DNA from: Nymphaea colorata
Lineage: Eukaryota; Streptophyta; Magnoliopsida; Nymphaeales; Nymphaeaceae
DNA: 64,000 nucleotides
Assembly: GCF_008831285.2 (NCBI RefSeq)
Contig: NC_045147.1
Span: forward strand, 10,287,427 to 10,351,426
Direction: 5' to 3'
In this document: piece by piece, positions 24,797 to 36,560 of the stretch
Layout: every line of letters begins with the position of its first letter
Numbering within the stretch: position 1 is the first letter of the stretch
Program-made: the position numbers and the translations under genes
Notes under the pieces: generated by a model
Databases searched by the model: none
Seen by the model: only the letters and a program-made list of their open reading frames with translations
What the model was told of the DNA's origin: nothing

Positions 24797-25849
24797 AAGG
24801 TAGAAGAATTGGCTCATTGATGTTATAATTGGGGAGTTGTGATAAACAACTAGTGCTTGATTGGGTGGCACTGGAAGGCTACTATTACTTCAACACCGGA
24901 ATGGAAGAACTTGAAGAATTGTTTGGTTGGAGGTCTTTTCCCTCCGCATTTATTCGAAACCCTGATCACCCGCATAGTAGCTTCTTGCTACCTTGATAGA
25001 AATTGATGATAAATTAAGTATGTAGAGAACTTATGGCTTTGGAATTTTTTAGGTGGACCTGGAGCTTCGACTTAGTGATTTTGGTTTTTGAGACTCACAT
25101 CACATCAGGTATGATGGTTGACGGCATTTCAGGCAACTCTCACCCTCGTGCCAAATTGTAACAAGTATCTACCTCTCCAAGATTTGAGCTCTTAGGGCTT
25201 CTGGTTTTTGAAATTAAAGGGTCCTTTTACTAAGAATGAAGAAAGAATGAGTGTGTTAATTTGTTCAGCCACGGCAAGACCCGGATGTCGTAATGTTTTT
25301 CTTGGATTTATTAATATATGTATTTTTGTTTACTTTAACTTTATTCATATTGACACAATTATTATGGTGAATAACAAGTTAAGATAGTCTTAGGTGGGTT
25401 ATTAAGTTGAGTGTCTCATCGATCCTGACCCATAAGCATGCTGAGTTTGTTGTCTTTGTTAGATGTTTGCCCTGACTAAGTTGCCGGAGATGGCCCTTTG
25501 AGGCTTCGCCTAAAAAAAGTTAATTCAGGATTGTTCTAGGATCGTTAATGTATAGATGCCTTCCATTTTCGCATGAATGCCATTCCCTGTCCTTAGCCGC
25601 ATTCCCTGCTAATCCAACCTCATGACGCGAAATCCTAGCAGAAACTTCACCGATTTTGCTCTTCGGTGCTATCTGTGATTTCACCGTCGACCGGCGAGGC
25701 TGGCTGGAGTTATATATAGTTATCGGGATTCGGATTTGCTAAACATGGCTTTTGAGCATGCTGGTTTTCTTCCAGCACTCTTCACCTTGTACAGATTTCT
25801 CATTCATTAATTTTGTGATAATAAAGCTTGGAGAGGGTTCTGTCCCGCA

Positions 25850-28260
25850 GAGTTGGCGCCGAGAAAGGGTCATCCTTGGCTGGCTACGAAAGTGTTGAAT
25901 CGTTCAGTCGGTCAAGTTGGCCTTGTTCTTGGAGTCTCGTGATCAAAATAGGTGAGGAAATTCAGTTCTTGTTTGGAGCCGCACTTGCTGAATGGACTCT
26001 TTTCCTATGTGGGAGGAAGAAAGCCGCAGAAGTAGATTATTCAATGCCCAAAACAATACATGAGAAAAACGAAGAGGGAAAATGAAGGATTTGAAGTCAA
26101 CATTTTAACGCTTCCAACCAAAGTTTTTGCCACCGATTGAATTCCCCTAGATGCGTCTGCAAATGTAAGAAAATTAAAGTCATCATGCTCTATAATATTG
26201 AACCAATTCAATGAAACATGAGAGAATTCCTTAACCTTTTGACAAAGAATTTAAACATAATTTCAACAATTCGGTTTTCTTATTCATTTCCTTGCTCGAT
26301 CACATGTCCATTTCCTTTTTTCTGTCATAGCAGTGGAAGAAAGAAATATATAGCAACAAACGGCATTTAAGTTCAACAAAAAATGTCCTCTGTTTTTCAT
26401 TAGCAGCGGAATCTTTCTTGAAGGAAGAGTAGAACTTCTTGGCACTAAATCTTAAGTAAAAAACTAGATTGAGATTTGAGGACTTCATTAGACAAACTAG
26501 TTTAGGAGAAGAAAAAACTTTTATAATTTGGACTTAATAATGAGCAGCAACCTTGTCCATAGGTAATAAACAAATCACGTAGAAACAGGTTAGGTGACGT
26601 AAAAGCTTCATCATTTTAAAGTTAAAAAGGTTATCGTTGTCTGGTACTGCCATCATCAAAGTATCTCAGCTATAGATTATAAAGTGCAAATTAAATAATA
26701 TCACCATCTCCATATCATAAAACATATTACAATGCTGAGAAACTTCCGGGAAACTGCTGCTAACGAATTGGACCGCTGGCTCTTTTTGAAAATTGACCAC
26801 TTTTTCCATTGGTAGGGACATGAACTTCTACTCTCAATTTGCGATTAAGTCGAATACAGCACAAAAATGTTGAGGTCCAGTCAGAAAAGAATCTAATACA
26901 GTGAAAGATCGCAATACTCTTAAACCACAAATTCAACTCTTTTGTATTTTTCTTAGTTGCAGTGGTCTGCCATTACCTAGATGGGTCCTACTTGTTCGTT
27001 TCTTCTTTTGTTTTTCATTTAAATTTTAGCGGTAGAGTTTGACACCTTTATATATATAAAACTATGACTTTGTAATTTATTTGTCAAATGAACAACTGAT
27101 TAGACTTGATTGAACAGCTTTAGGCTGTCCTTTTTTTTTTCACACACTCTCTTTCTAACTCCCCACTCCGGTCCCAACTTCATTTACCAAGACTATAACA
27201 CTATAGGAATTCTGCTCTAAAAATGAGTTATATTAATAGAACACACTAGAACTAACTTCCAAAGAATATGCCTGAACTTTTGGAGCACATTCATGATATA
27301 GTCACTGAGTGATTCTAATGTCAAAAGCAAAAGTAACACTCTCCCAAAAGTAACACACTATTACGGTTGCATGAATCTACACGAAAAATATGACAAATTC
27401 ATAAAATGCTATGACAAGTGTTTCATGAATATACTCTATTTTTTGTGGCATATTTATAGGGTAGTGATTTTTTGTGGCATATTTATAGGCTAGTGATAGT
27501 GTTATACTTTAACTAAACAGCCTTCTAGGATGTTTGATTGACTCCGGTTTACTTGCTTGATTGACTCCGGTTTACTTCTGTTTAGCAATCCAAAACATAG
27601 GATGGGGCTTTCATGTACAAATGTTAAATTAAACCTAAAATTCTAAATGAGTCATAAATTTTAGTCCCATAGATCCTGTCGTACACTAGCCAAAAGCAAG
27701 CAACACTAGATCCATACATTTTACATCGAACTCAACCAAGACACTCCTTAACGATCATTTGACATCTATAGTAGGTTTAGGGTTCTATAAATCTACCTTA
27801 ATTTTTAAGGTAATTTTTACTGAATAAAAACAATTTATTACAGGCGCCAAACGGTTTGTTGTGTTTGAAAAAAAAAAACACTTAGCAAGTTGTAATCGGC
27901 CGCCCGGAAAATCTGAATAATACGACTGCCCATCTGACCGAATCGGAACTGTTTGCTTGTGGAAACGGACAATGTGTCCAAGACGAGACAATCTTTGAAA
28001 GATAAACTGCTCCCTTTGATATCTGTCAATGAAATGATGGCGATAAGGACAGGTGCAGCTGCTTTAAATTTGGAACCCACGTTCTTTGGACGTATGGAAA
28101 TTAATATCTTTCCGTGCCCGGTCATCTTCCCCGCCGGCGGCCTCTCCCCATTTTCCTCGTCTGGTCTCCTGGCTTGCTTTAATGGAATCGAGCTTTTGAC
28201 TTCAACTAGAAGGGTCTAGGAAGGCGGAAGTCTAAATTTTGGCCGGAGTAGCGTTAATTT
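25850..28260. repeat. D1: orphan copy of the peroxidase upstream flank
   Basis: Similar in order to 29500-32770 in D2 and 38430-40560 in D3. Landmarks are GTGCAAATTAAATAAT (26684), AACGAATTGGACCGC (26763), the AAACCTAAAATTCT block (27632) and the GACTTCAACTAGAAG end (28197). No peroxidase or xylosidase sequence follows, so only the flank survived. Confidence 0.65.
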
Positions 28261-29499
28261 AATATCTTTAATTCTTTTTAAGAGCATTTATATATATGAG
28301 CAATCTAATATAATAAAAAATTAAGCAAACTTTGCCGGCAGCCACCATGTGCCTTTGCCAATCCTGCATGTAAAGATTCTAGACTTTCATTAGGTCTCAA
28401 AGTCTCGTTACATATGTATGTATATCCTATTGTTCGGACTTTGGGTATTCTGTGGATCATGTATATAAATATAATTAATTATAATAAAAATATATAATGA
28501 TATATAATAATATTAAAAATAAGTTACTGGGGAAGTTTGAAACTGTTTCTAATCGGATCATGGTGCTTAGCAATGAAAATTTCCAGTTTTTCCAAACAAA
28601 AAAACTGCTGCTGCAGTTCAGGGAAATTTAATCTACCTTCTCCCCTCGTAATCAATTTCTAGAATCCGCACAGAAGTCACCAACTGGTTGGGGAATTAAC
28701 AATTTCAGGATCACGTACATTGTATTCGTTGAACTGAAGATAGAAGTTATGTCTAGAATCAATGTGCGTTAGGTTTTTCTTTTTCTTGACGGGTCTCACG
28801 CTTTCAAATTTTAAAACACGTGCAACCAAGTTTTTCATCCTAAGGAAAACTTTTAAAGGAGTCCAAAAAGTAAGGCTCTTCAACGACTCTTGAACTTCAC
28901 TCTAACTCGTTCCGTAAACTAGACTGGGGCTTGACTTGTTTATTAAATGAGTCGAGCTGGAGTTGAGTGGGCTCGGTTAAGGTTGAAAAAGAAAATATAT
29001 AAAATATGTTTCATAAAAATCATCCAAAAAAGAAAATTAGCTCAAGTATGCATGTTCAAATCTATAGGCTGCTTTTTTAAAAAAATATATATATAATTTT
29101 TTTAATGAAATACTTTGCTCAGCTCAAGCCAACTCGAGATTAATCAAGCTGATTTTAAGTTTTAAGAACTCGAACCGAGTCGCGCTTGAGCTATGAAATC
29201 GAACTCGACTCGAGCTCAAGCCAAGTTCGAATTCGAGTTTCTTTCACGACACTCGAGCTGAGTTCGATTTGGCTCAACTCGGCATGAACAGGTACCAAAA
29301 ACCTACTGATTGGGTAGCATATAAATGCCTCTTTATTTTATAATTAATTTCAACGTAGGTTTTTTGTTAAGAATGCTTTGCATCATCCTTGTAGTAAAGA
29401 AATCATGACCTTTTGATTTATAAAATTTTGATGCATTTGGAGTCTATACTTTTGAACAGCATGTCCGCATACACAGACACATAAGAAAGAGAGAGAGAG
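28261..29499. other. gap between D1 and D2, no gene
   Basis: AT-rich DNA and the long TCGAG repeat; peroxidase exons expected after D1 are absent. Confidence 0.6.
28880..29290. repeat. TCGAG-rich dispersed repeat, longest copy
   Basis: Two arms (28880-28985 and 29115-29285) rich in GAGTCGAGCTGGAGTTGAG and CTCGACTCGAGCTCAAG, separated by an AT-rich centre, so it could be an older inverted structure. Confidence 0.5.
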
Positions 29500-29980
29500 A
29501 GAGAGAGAGAAAAAGGCAACCTTGGTTGGCTAGATCGGCCTAAATATCATGCTGGCAATATGTCATCAGTTTGATTCTTCATTATGGCTGCTATTTCTTT
29601 GAACTGCAAACGATGATAGAAGTCTAGCCAAAAGTGGTTGAAGAGAGTGGACACCCTTCATTTTCACGTAACCCCTTTCTTAAGAAAGATTTGCCTAGGT
29701 CAAGGTTTAATAACAAGCACCAAATGTTTGAGTTGAAGAGTGTATCGTAGAGCCACACAAATCCTTAGGGTGGAAAAAGGGGACGGCTTTGCTCCTTCAC
29801 AAACTACTAATACCACAGGACTACCTAGATCTTGAAGTATTCTTGGACCCTAAAGGCAGGGAAAGGAAGGACCACCAATGAAGTTGGCCATGTTTTCTTA
29901 AACATTCAATTCAATTCTTGTTTTGAAGCAGCACTTGCCCGATGGTTTCTTCCCCGATGAAAGGGGTAGAAAGTATGATA

Positions 29981-30140
29981 GGGATGGAGGCAGGGGGTTG
30001 GCAGAAACCATGGCCTCCTCTTAGATTAAAAAAAAAGTCAAAATTTTGCTTTTAAATTTTAAAGATTTTAGTTTAACATTTATGAAAATTTTGAAAAATT
30101 ATATCTCCGTCCTTGTTAAAAATATAACTCTGCCCCCCTG
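29981..30140 (+). mobile_element. R1 copy
   Basis: GGATGGAGGCAGGGGGTTGG, then TTAGATTAAAAAAAAAG, TTTAACATTTATGAAAATTT, ATATCTCCGTCC and final AACTCTGCCCCCCTG. Confidence 0.55.
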
Positions 30141-31410
30141 TCCATAGGCGATCAGCAGCCTATTGAAGCATATATTTGCTACTGACTGGTTAATTCCCTT
30201 GGTAAATTTGTCGTGGTTAATAAAAAAGATGAAATAAACTAGTTTTGGGGAAAGGAAACAAATAGGTCTAATTTGGCTTGAATAAGGAACCAACTTTGTC
30301 GTGTGGGCAATAAAGGGACAGGGTAGAGAAGGAATTCGGTCAAAAAGATCATCCTTGCTTGGTATTCCCACCATCGAAGTTTCTCGAACAATGTGCAAAT
30401 TAAATAATAGCATGATCTCCATGTTATTATGCTGAGAAACTTGCAGGAAACTTCTCCCAACGAATTGGACCGCCGGCCCTTTTGAAAGTCTTACCATTAT
30501 TTTCCGTCGCAGTGAGTATTCTCAATTTGCCACTAATACTCACACAAAAAAGTTCACTAATACTCACACAAAAAAGTTGGAGGCCAAATCACAAAAGAAT
30601 CTAATAAAGTGAAAGATAGGCAACACTCTTGTACCCATATTGGACACATGTATTTTTCTTAGTTACAGTGATATATAGTTAGGTCTTACTCTGGGGTTTT
30701 TCATTTTTATAAAAATTATTTGTAGTGTTTGCTGCCTCTTCCTTACATTTATATATAAAAAAAAGAGCCTTAAAAAAGAAAAGGAGTTGGTGTGACAGCT
30801 GGTAGGCAATTGATCTTTGTCTCAAGTGTAGAAATATTTATGCTCTTATGCTTGGAAATGAAGACCACTGATTTGCAAGTTAGAGTATAACGAGATTATA
30901 CCCTAAAAAAATAAAAGGTTGAGTTGAATTTTCAGCTTTTTGCTGGGCATTTATGTTACATATAAAAGTGATAGCCAAGTTTTGCAATGTAAAAAAACAC
31001 AAATTTTGAGATTGGTTTTACTTAGATATCCAGTCTAAGATATTAAAAGTAGACCCTATGCCTAAAACGTTGAGTGAGTTCTTCAACTTTCCACTAAGCA
31101 ATTATGCCACATATAAAAGTGATTGGCAAATTTTACAATGATTCTGAGATTGGTTTTATTTAGATATCCGGTCTTCTGTCTTTAGTTTTTCCTTTTGTTT
31201 AATAAGTGATTCTACCTAAGGCCCTCGTAGATTTCAAGCTTGCTTTGAAAAAGAAGGGGGTTCAATTTGAAGATTCTTACTCGATTTTTTAAAAATTTCT
31301 CTGTTACATTATCCTTTTGCACTTTTGCTCACTTTTGAAAACGAGCTTCATGTTCTTTATTTTATTCATATGACTAAACTTCTGGTTTTTATAACAAAGC
31401 GTCCATTACA

Positions 31411-31550
31411 TGGAAACCCCTAAAAAAAAACATTTTAAATTTCAAAATTTAATTTAACTTATCTAAAAATTTTGAAAAATTATGTTTTAGCTTCTATTAA
31501 AATTTTGAATCTATAATTTATTACATGCAATGAAAAATTCCTAACTCTCC
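31411..31550 (+). mobile_element. R1 copy in D2
   Basis: Core TTTAACTTATCTAAAAATTT, ATGTTTTAGCTTC and ending AAAAATTCCTAACTC. An orthologous copy sits at 39521-39690 in D3, so this insertion predates the duplication. Confidence 0.5.
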
Positions 31551-31650
31551 ACACGTGCTTGAAAGCCCCTTGGAATGTAAGTTTTATGTTTGACGATTAA
31601 TTTTGAGCAGCCTATAATATCAAAAATTAACCCTAGCTTTTTTGGCAGTA

Positions 31651-31652
<2 letters not shown>

Positions 31653-31692
<40 letters not shown>
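31653..31692. repeat. (TA)n microsatellite in D2
   Basis: 40 bp; the D3 equivalent at 39789-39819 is shorter. Confidence 0.9.
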
Positions 31693-31698
<6 letters not shown>

Positions 31699-33195
31699 TG
31701 ACATTGTGACTTAACCTAAGATGTGATTAACAAATGAACTAAAGTGATATATTGCACAAAAATTGGGGACCCATTTTGCAAGTGCTTCAAAATCTCTACC
31801 ATGCATTTCTGACAAAAAACAGCAATAAAAATCCGCTCACTAATAAGTTCCTTTAGTGGGTGTTTGATTATAAACTTCGATTTAGTTCTAGAACCAACAT
31901 TTTTTAGACTCAGATAGTCTTGGTTTTAGTATCGGACTCTTCCCTTTCTAATCTTAGACCACACTAGCTTTTGCTAGCAGTGATGGGGATTTCTTGTGTA
32001 AATCTTAAATTAAACCTGAAATTCTTAATGAACCATACATTTTATTACTATACATAGTTGTTTTTTCTGCACCAACAAAAAGCAAGTTACACTAGATCCA
32101 TAGATTTAACATCAAACTCAATATTCAGGAAACCCCTTAAGTCTTATCAACTTCTTGGGAAAAATAAGCTTATCGATTTTTAAGCTATGCTAGGAAATCA
32201 ACGAAAAGTTGCAAACGGGTGATCAGAAATTTTAGTATGATGTTGAATCTTTTCATATGATTGAGGGCTACCCCATAACATACTTAGCCCTTGGGTTATC
32301 TTACGTATGAACCGTCTACATAAAGCAAGGCTAACAATCGTTGCGAAAAGACCCTAAAACCTTCGTTCTCGGCCTGCAAAGCTATATGGTATGTCAGCAT
32401 CAACAATGGCAACGATACAATTTTAGTATTATTAATTGGCAGCTCACATGTGAACGATGTGACTGTTCATCGAACCCAAACAGTCCGCATGTGGGAATCG
32501 ACAAAATAATTTATCTGGAAGCGGAGAATATTGGAAGAACAAACTGCTCCTTCGATAACTGTCATTAATGGTGATAGGAACGGCGCCGGCGGCCGGCGTC
32601 TTTAGCTTTGGTGCCCACCGTTGTTTGGACTCGTCTAAATTAATACCTTCCCCATCATCATTCATCCCCGCTGGCTGCCCCACTTTTTCTTCCTTTCCTC
32701 ACTTGCTTTCAAGGTTGGCAGCTTTAATTTGCTCGAGTTTTTAGAAAGATTGCCATCGACTCGAGACTTCAACTAGGAGCGCGTATCTTCTTAATCATGA
32801 GTTTGATATTGGCAAAAGCGTAACATGAACTTACCTCTTCGAGATATTTATTTGAAGATTCTGGAACTTCCCCGCCAGTAGCTCTTCTTGAGGTTGCCAA
32901 ACGCTTATGATTTCAGCAACATGGCTATCCAATTTTAAGTCATATTTTAAAAACTATTTAAGGTTTGATGAGAGGGTGATCCAAATTCACGTCATATATA
33001 TATATATAAGAAAAACCAATAAATTTAAGCTCAGATAAGGGTGTTCGAGCTTAGTGGACCACAATGAAGCAAACTCACTTTAATATACTGTATACAAGAA
33101 AATCAAGATTTTGTGGTTCGTGTGTTTTTCACAAGAGTTCTTATCCGTACAGTTCATTTGGAAAAATATTCCCGACCTGTCAATTTTGATCAGAA

Positions 33196-33199
<4 letters not shown>

Positions 33200-33237
<38 letters not shown>
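33200..33237. repeat. (TA)n microsatellite upstream of PRX2
   Basis: 38 bp, about 70 bp before the TATA box; PRX3 has only a broken ATATACATATATAA here. Confidence 0.9.
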
Positions 33238-33244
<7 letters not shown>

Positions 33245-33304
33245 CACAATTGCCTTACGCCTCTCTCTTCCCTTCTCCCCACCCACTTTCTTGTGGTAGG
33301 TTGC

Positions 33305-33312
33305 TATATATG
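33305..33312 (+). promoter_or_regulatory. TATA box of PRX2
   Basis: TATATATG 71 bp before the ATG. The surrounding block, with CCAATTGG just downstream, is almost the same as in the PRX3 promoter. Confidence 0.5.
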
Positions 33313-33383
33313 AGGAGGCAACCTCATGCCAATTGGTCGCGAGTTGAAACGACATTGCTTAGCTTCACCATCATATCACCACC

Positions 33384-34733
33384 ATGGATGTTAAGTCCTC
33401 CCTCGTCTTCCTCCTCCTCCTCCTCCCCCTTCTCCAGCTCCTCCCTTCCAGCCACGCCACTCTCACGGTCGGTTTCTACGGCACCTCATGTCCATCTGCG
33501 GAGAGCATCGTCCAGTCCGCCGTCGCAGCAGCCGTGATTGAAAATCCCGGCATTGCGGCCGGCTTGATCCGCTTGCATTTCCATGACTGCTTTGTCAGGG
33601 TAAGTGTTTGCAACTGTGAGAGCTCTGAGCTAGTAACGAATGCTTGGTAGAATTCACAGTTACACTACTAATTCGCTATTGAAGGATTGATGAGCAATGT
33701 GACTATCTGGTCTTTCTAACCAGGACATTAGATGAGACGTCGTTTTAGATATTTATGGGTAATTGGCGTTAAATCGGTTTTTCAGGGCTGCGACGCCTCA
33801 GTCCTCCTGAGAAGCGCTAATGGGACGGCGGAGCGGGACGCGATTCCGAATGCGAGCCTCCGTGGGTTCGAAGTCATTGACTCTGCCAAAGCCCAGCTCG
33901 AGGCAGCATGCCCCAACACGGTCTCGTGCGCCGACATCCTCGCCTTCGCAGCCCGCGACAGTGCGGCACTCGTCGGGGATATCGACTACGAGATTCCGGC
34001 CGGCCGGCGTGACGGAAGCATCTCCGTCGACACGGAAGCGCTGTCGGACCTACCCTCGCCGAACTCCACCGTGGCCGAGCTCATCAACGCCTTTGCTGTG
34101 AAGAACTTGACGGAGCTGGATATGGTGACCTTGTCGGGAGCCCACTCGATCGGGGTGGCCGGCTGTGGATCCTTCTCCAACCGGCTCTTCAACTTCAGCA
34201 GCACCAGCCAAGTTGACCCAACGCTGGACCCCGACTACGCGGCCTTCCTCCTGAGTCGGTGCCCCAACAACACCGCGACGGCCAAAGTCGACTTGGACAG
34301 CATCACGCCAGATGTGCTGGACAACAACTACTACTTGGGGCTGACCATGAACCTGGGCCTCCTCACCTCTGACCAGGCACTCCTCACCACCAACTCCTCC
34401 ACTGCAATGGTGACTACCCCTCTCTCTCTCTCTCTCTCTCTCTAATATATATATATATATATATATACGTGTCTAACATAGAGAAAAAATGGATGAGTAA
34501 GGATCAGCATCATGAATCACATGTTGTACGTGTCAATACAGGTGATGGAGAATGTATACAACCCGTCTAAGTGGGCAAGGCTCTTTGCTCAGTCCATGGT
34601 GAAGATGGGCGCCATTCAAGTGCTCACAGGAACACAGGGAGAGATCAGGAGGAACTGCAACGTCGTCAACCCGACCGCGGTTGATCTCCTTCTTCCAAAG
34701 CCTACAGAGACTTCTCAAGTTGCCAGCAGCTAA
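33384..34733 (+). CDS. class III peroxidase (PRX2), peroxidase-5-like, 3 exons
   Basis: Predicted secreted haem peroxidase. Exons 33384-33599, 33786-34409 and 34542-34733 (phase-0 introns of 186 and 132 bp) give 343 residues. A leucine-rich signal peptide ends near SHA (about residue 25). Arg63 and distal His67 lie in IRLHFHDCF, and proximal His192 in [11 protein letters not shown]. All eight cysteines and the LDNNYY and SDQALL motifs are present. The C-terminal tail ([15 protein letters not shown]) continues past the last disulfide Cys. Intron positions match PRX1 and PRX3. It is a close tandem paralogue of PRX3: flanking DNA, promoter and 3' region are shared, so the two arose in the D2/D3 duplication. 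Intron 2 is (CT)n then (TA)n and lacks the insertion seen in PRX3. I see no frameshift or stop. Confidence 0.95.
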
Positions 34734-34847
34734 AGGCAGGAACAGTTCATGGATTTTCTGCAGGAGACCGTGTCGAATACACAACACGTATCGTGATCAC
34801 CCTCGCAGCTTTAGTCGTCTTTGAGCTTCCATTGTTCGTGTCAGTAA

Positions 34848-34853
34848 AATAAA
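34848..34853 (+). terminator. polyadenylation signal of PRX2
   Basis: AATAAA 115 bp after the stop; the same signal at the same relative place follows PRX3. Confidence 0.45.
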
Positions 34854-35830
34854 ATTGCAAAGGCAGAGTATAAGAGTGAAGTTCTTCTAAGAGTCTCTAG
34901 CGAATGCTGCATGTGAGATTCTATAGTTTCATCAGATCTTGAAGTCGTTGTATTCCTATATGTATAACAGCAACTTTTTTTTTTTTTTTTTGGTTTAATG
35001 CTTGGGCCATTTAAATGTGGCCGTTCTTAGAAAGGCAATGCTAAATGAATGATTTCCCAAAAAATGCTCATAAAATCTGCCAAATCCAATCGAATAATGC
35101 TTTATTGTGTACATGAAAAATTTTAAAGATTGGGATTTTAGAATTTTCTGACAAATACTCAAAATGATTGCCCATATGTGTCTTATGGAGTAAAAATTAA
35201 TACAATCTGTAAGCAGACTCCTTGATATGAAAACATTCCATTCTTAATTTATATGTTTTAAGAACGCCATGTGATCTTATTGCAAAAAAAGACATGCTGG
35301 GGGCTGATACCGACAAAACAGAACTTTCTTACGCCGTGTAAGAAGATGACAGACAGACCTGAGCTGGGGACCACCATGGTAGCAGGAATAGGGTTTCTCC
35401 CCTTAGCCATCACCAGTAGGATAAAGATACGCGGCCAACCTGTGAGTCTGTGACGAAGGCTGAAAGGAACATGTGAGACATTCGTATTCATATTTCGCTT
35501 GTGAGATGAAGTCCGTATAATCGCTTGTCTTTGTATTGATGCAGGACTATTCTAGTGGATCTGGATCCAACACGACCTAACAATTTTCTACTAGTGCTAA
35601 TCAATACGAGTGGATAAAAACTTTGTCAATGAATTGTCCTAAAGATCCATTCTACGGTTTTAAGTCATTGTTTTACATTCCTCAAACAACAAAATAACGA
35701 AAAACTTTATGTAAAACAATAAACCAAACTTCACAAGAATCAACAAACAAACGATATGTGATCACCATATTACATATGGTGTGTTTACATTGAAGCAAAG
35801 AGACCCTTCTTCAGGGGAAGAGTCAAGATG

Positions 35831-36001
35831 GAGCTTGTTTGGGCTTGGCTCTATCTCAAATTTTTTTTTAATTTACATATAAATTTTAAAAATTTTGTTT
35901 GTTTTATATAAAAATTTTGAAAATTGATATTTCGGCCCTAGTCAAAATTTGAAAACTTTAATTCAGCTTGTCTCATGAAAAATTTTTGGTTCCACCTCTG
36001 C
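35831..36001 (+). mobile_element. R1 copy nested in the D2 Copia element
   Basis: GAGCTTGTTTGGGCTTGGCTC, TTTTATATAAAAATTTTG, GATATTTCGGCCC and TTTTTGGTTCCACCTCTG. It lies inside a Copia insertion absent from D3, so it moved after, or with, that insertion. Confidence 0.65.
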
Positions 36002-36018
36002 GGAACAAGGTCAAGATG

Positions 36019-36560
36019 TTAGCTCTTTAATAAGAGGTATGCGACCATATCTTCACTATTGATGTATTGAATCTCCACAAGGTAATTTTCTACCCTCTTT
36101 TTATCAACATAGTACTTTAATTCTATATGCTTACAATAAGTTGCATTATTATTTTTATTAGAGAAAGACACAACAACTTTCTTGTCGAAATAAACTTTAT
36201 GTGGTCTCCCAAGAGATTCCACTATCTTGAAATAGAGTTCTTTGTCCATAATGCCTACGAAGTAATCTCATATAATGCAATAAACTTCACTTCCATTGTA
36301 TGAGCAATAGTAATGGTTTGTTTTTTTCTACTTAGGAGATGGACCTCCAGCTAAAAGAAAAACATATCCTGTTTTTTGATTTTTTACTATCGACACATGC
36401 TCTCAGTTTGGCATTGAGAAGCTAACTACTTCAAGGTGATCTATCTTGTCATATGTCAACAATCAACATATAGTCCTTTGAGCCTTGCAAATATGGCATG
36501 ACTTTCTTTACAACCTTCCAATATGTCACATTGAAATCTCTCAAGCACTCCAATAACAAA
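36019..36560 (-). pseudogene. Copia reverse transcriptase/RNase H remnant
   Basis: Minus-strand frames give FNVTYWKVVKKVMPYLQGSKDY, then KTGYVFLLAGG and a final open 76-residue stretch with the RNase H tail (VYFDKKVVVSFSNK, KHIELKYYVDK, YINSEDMVAYLLLKS). These align with the Copia HWxAVKRVLRYLKGT, STSGYxFxLAGG and TKHVEVDxHFIxEK..VxSEDQLADxLTK blocks. Internal stops make it non-functional. Confidence 0.8.

Larger units (their letters stand above)
23260..25850. other. intergenic, no gene seen
   Basis: A possible M1-related MITE, a GA microsatellite and undefined AT-rich DNA; short frames only. Confidence 0.55.

Noticed and set aside
25828-26085. 85-residue frame at the start of D1
   Set aside because: The homologous D2 stretch (29.5-30.0 kb) has no corresponding frame.
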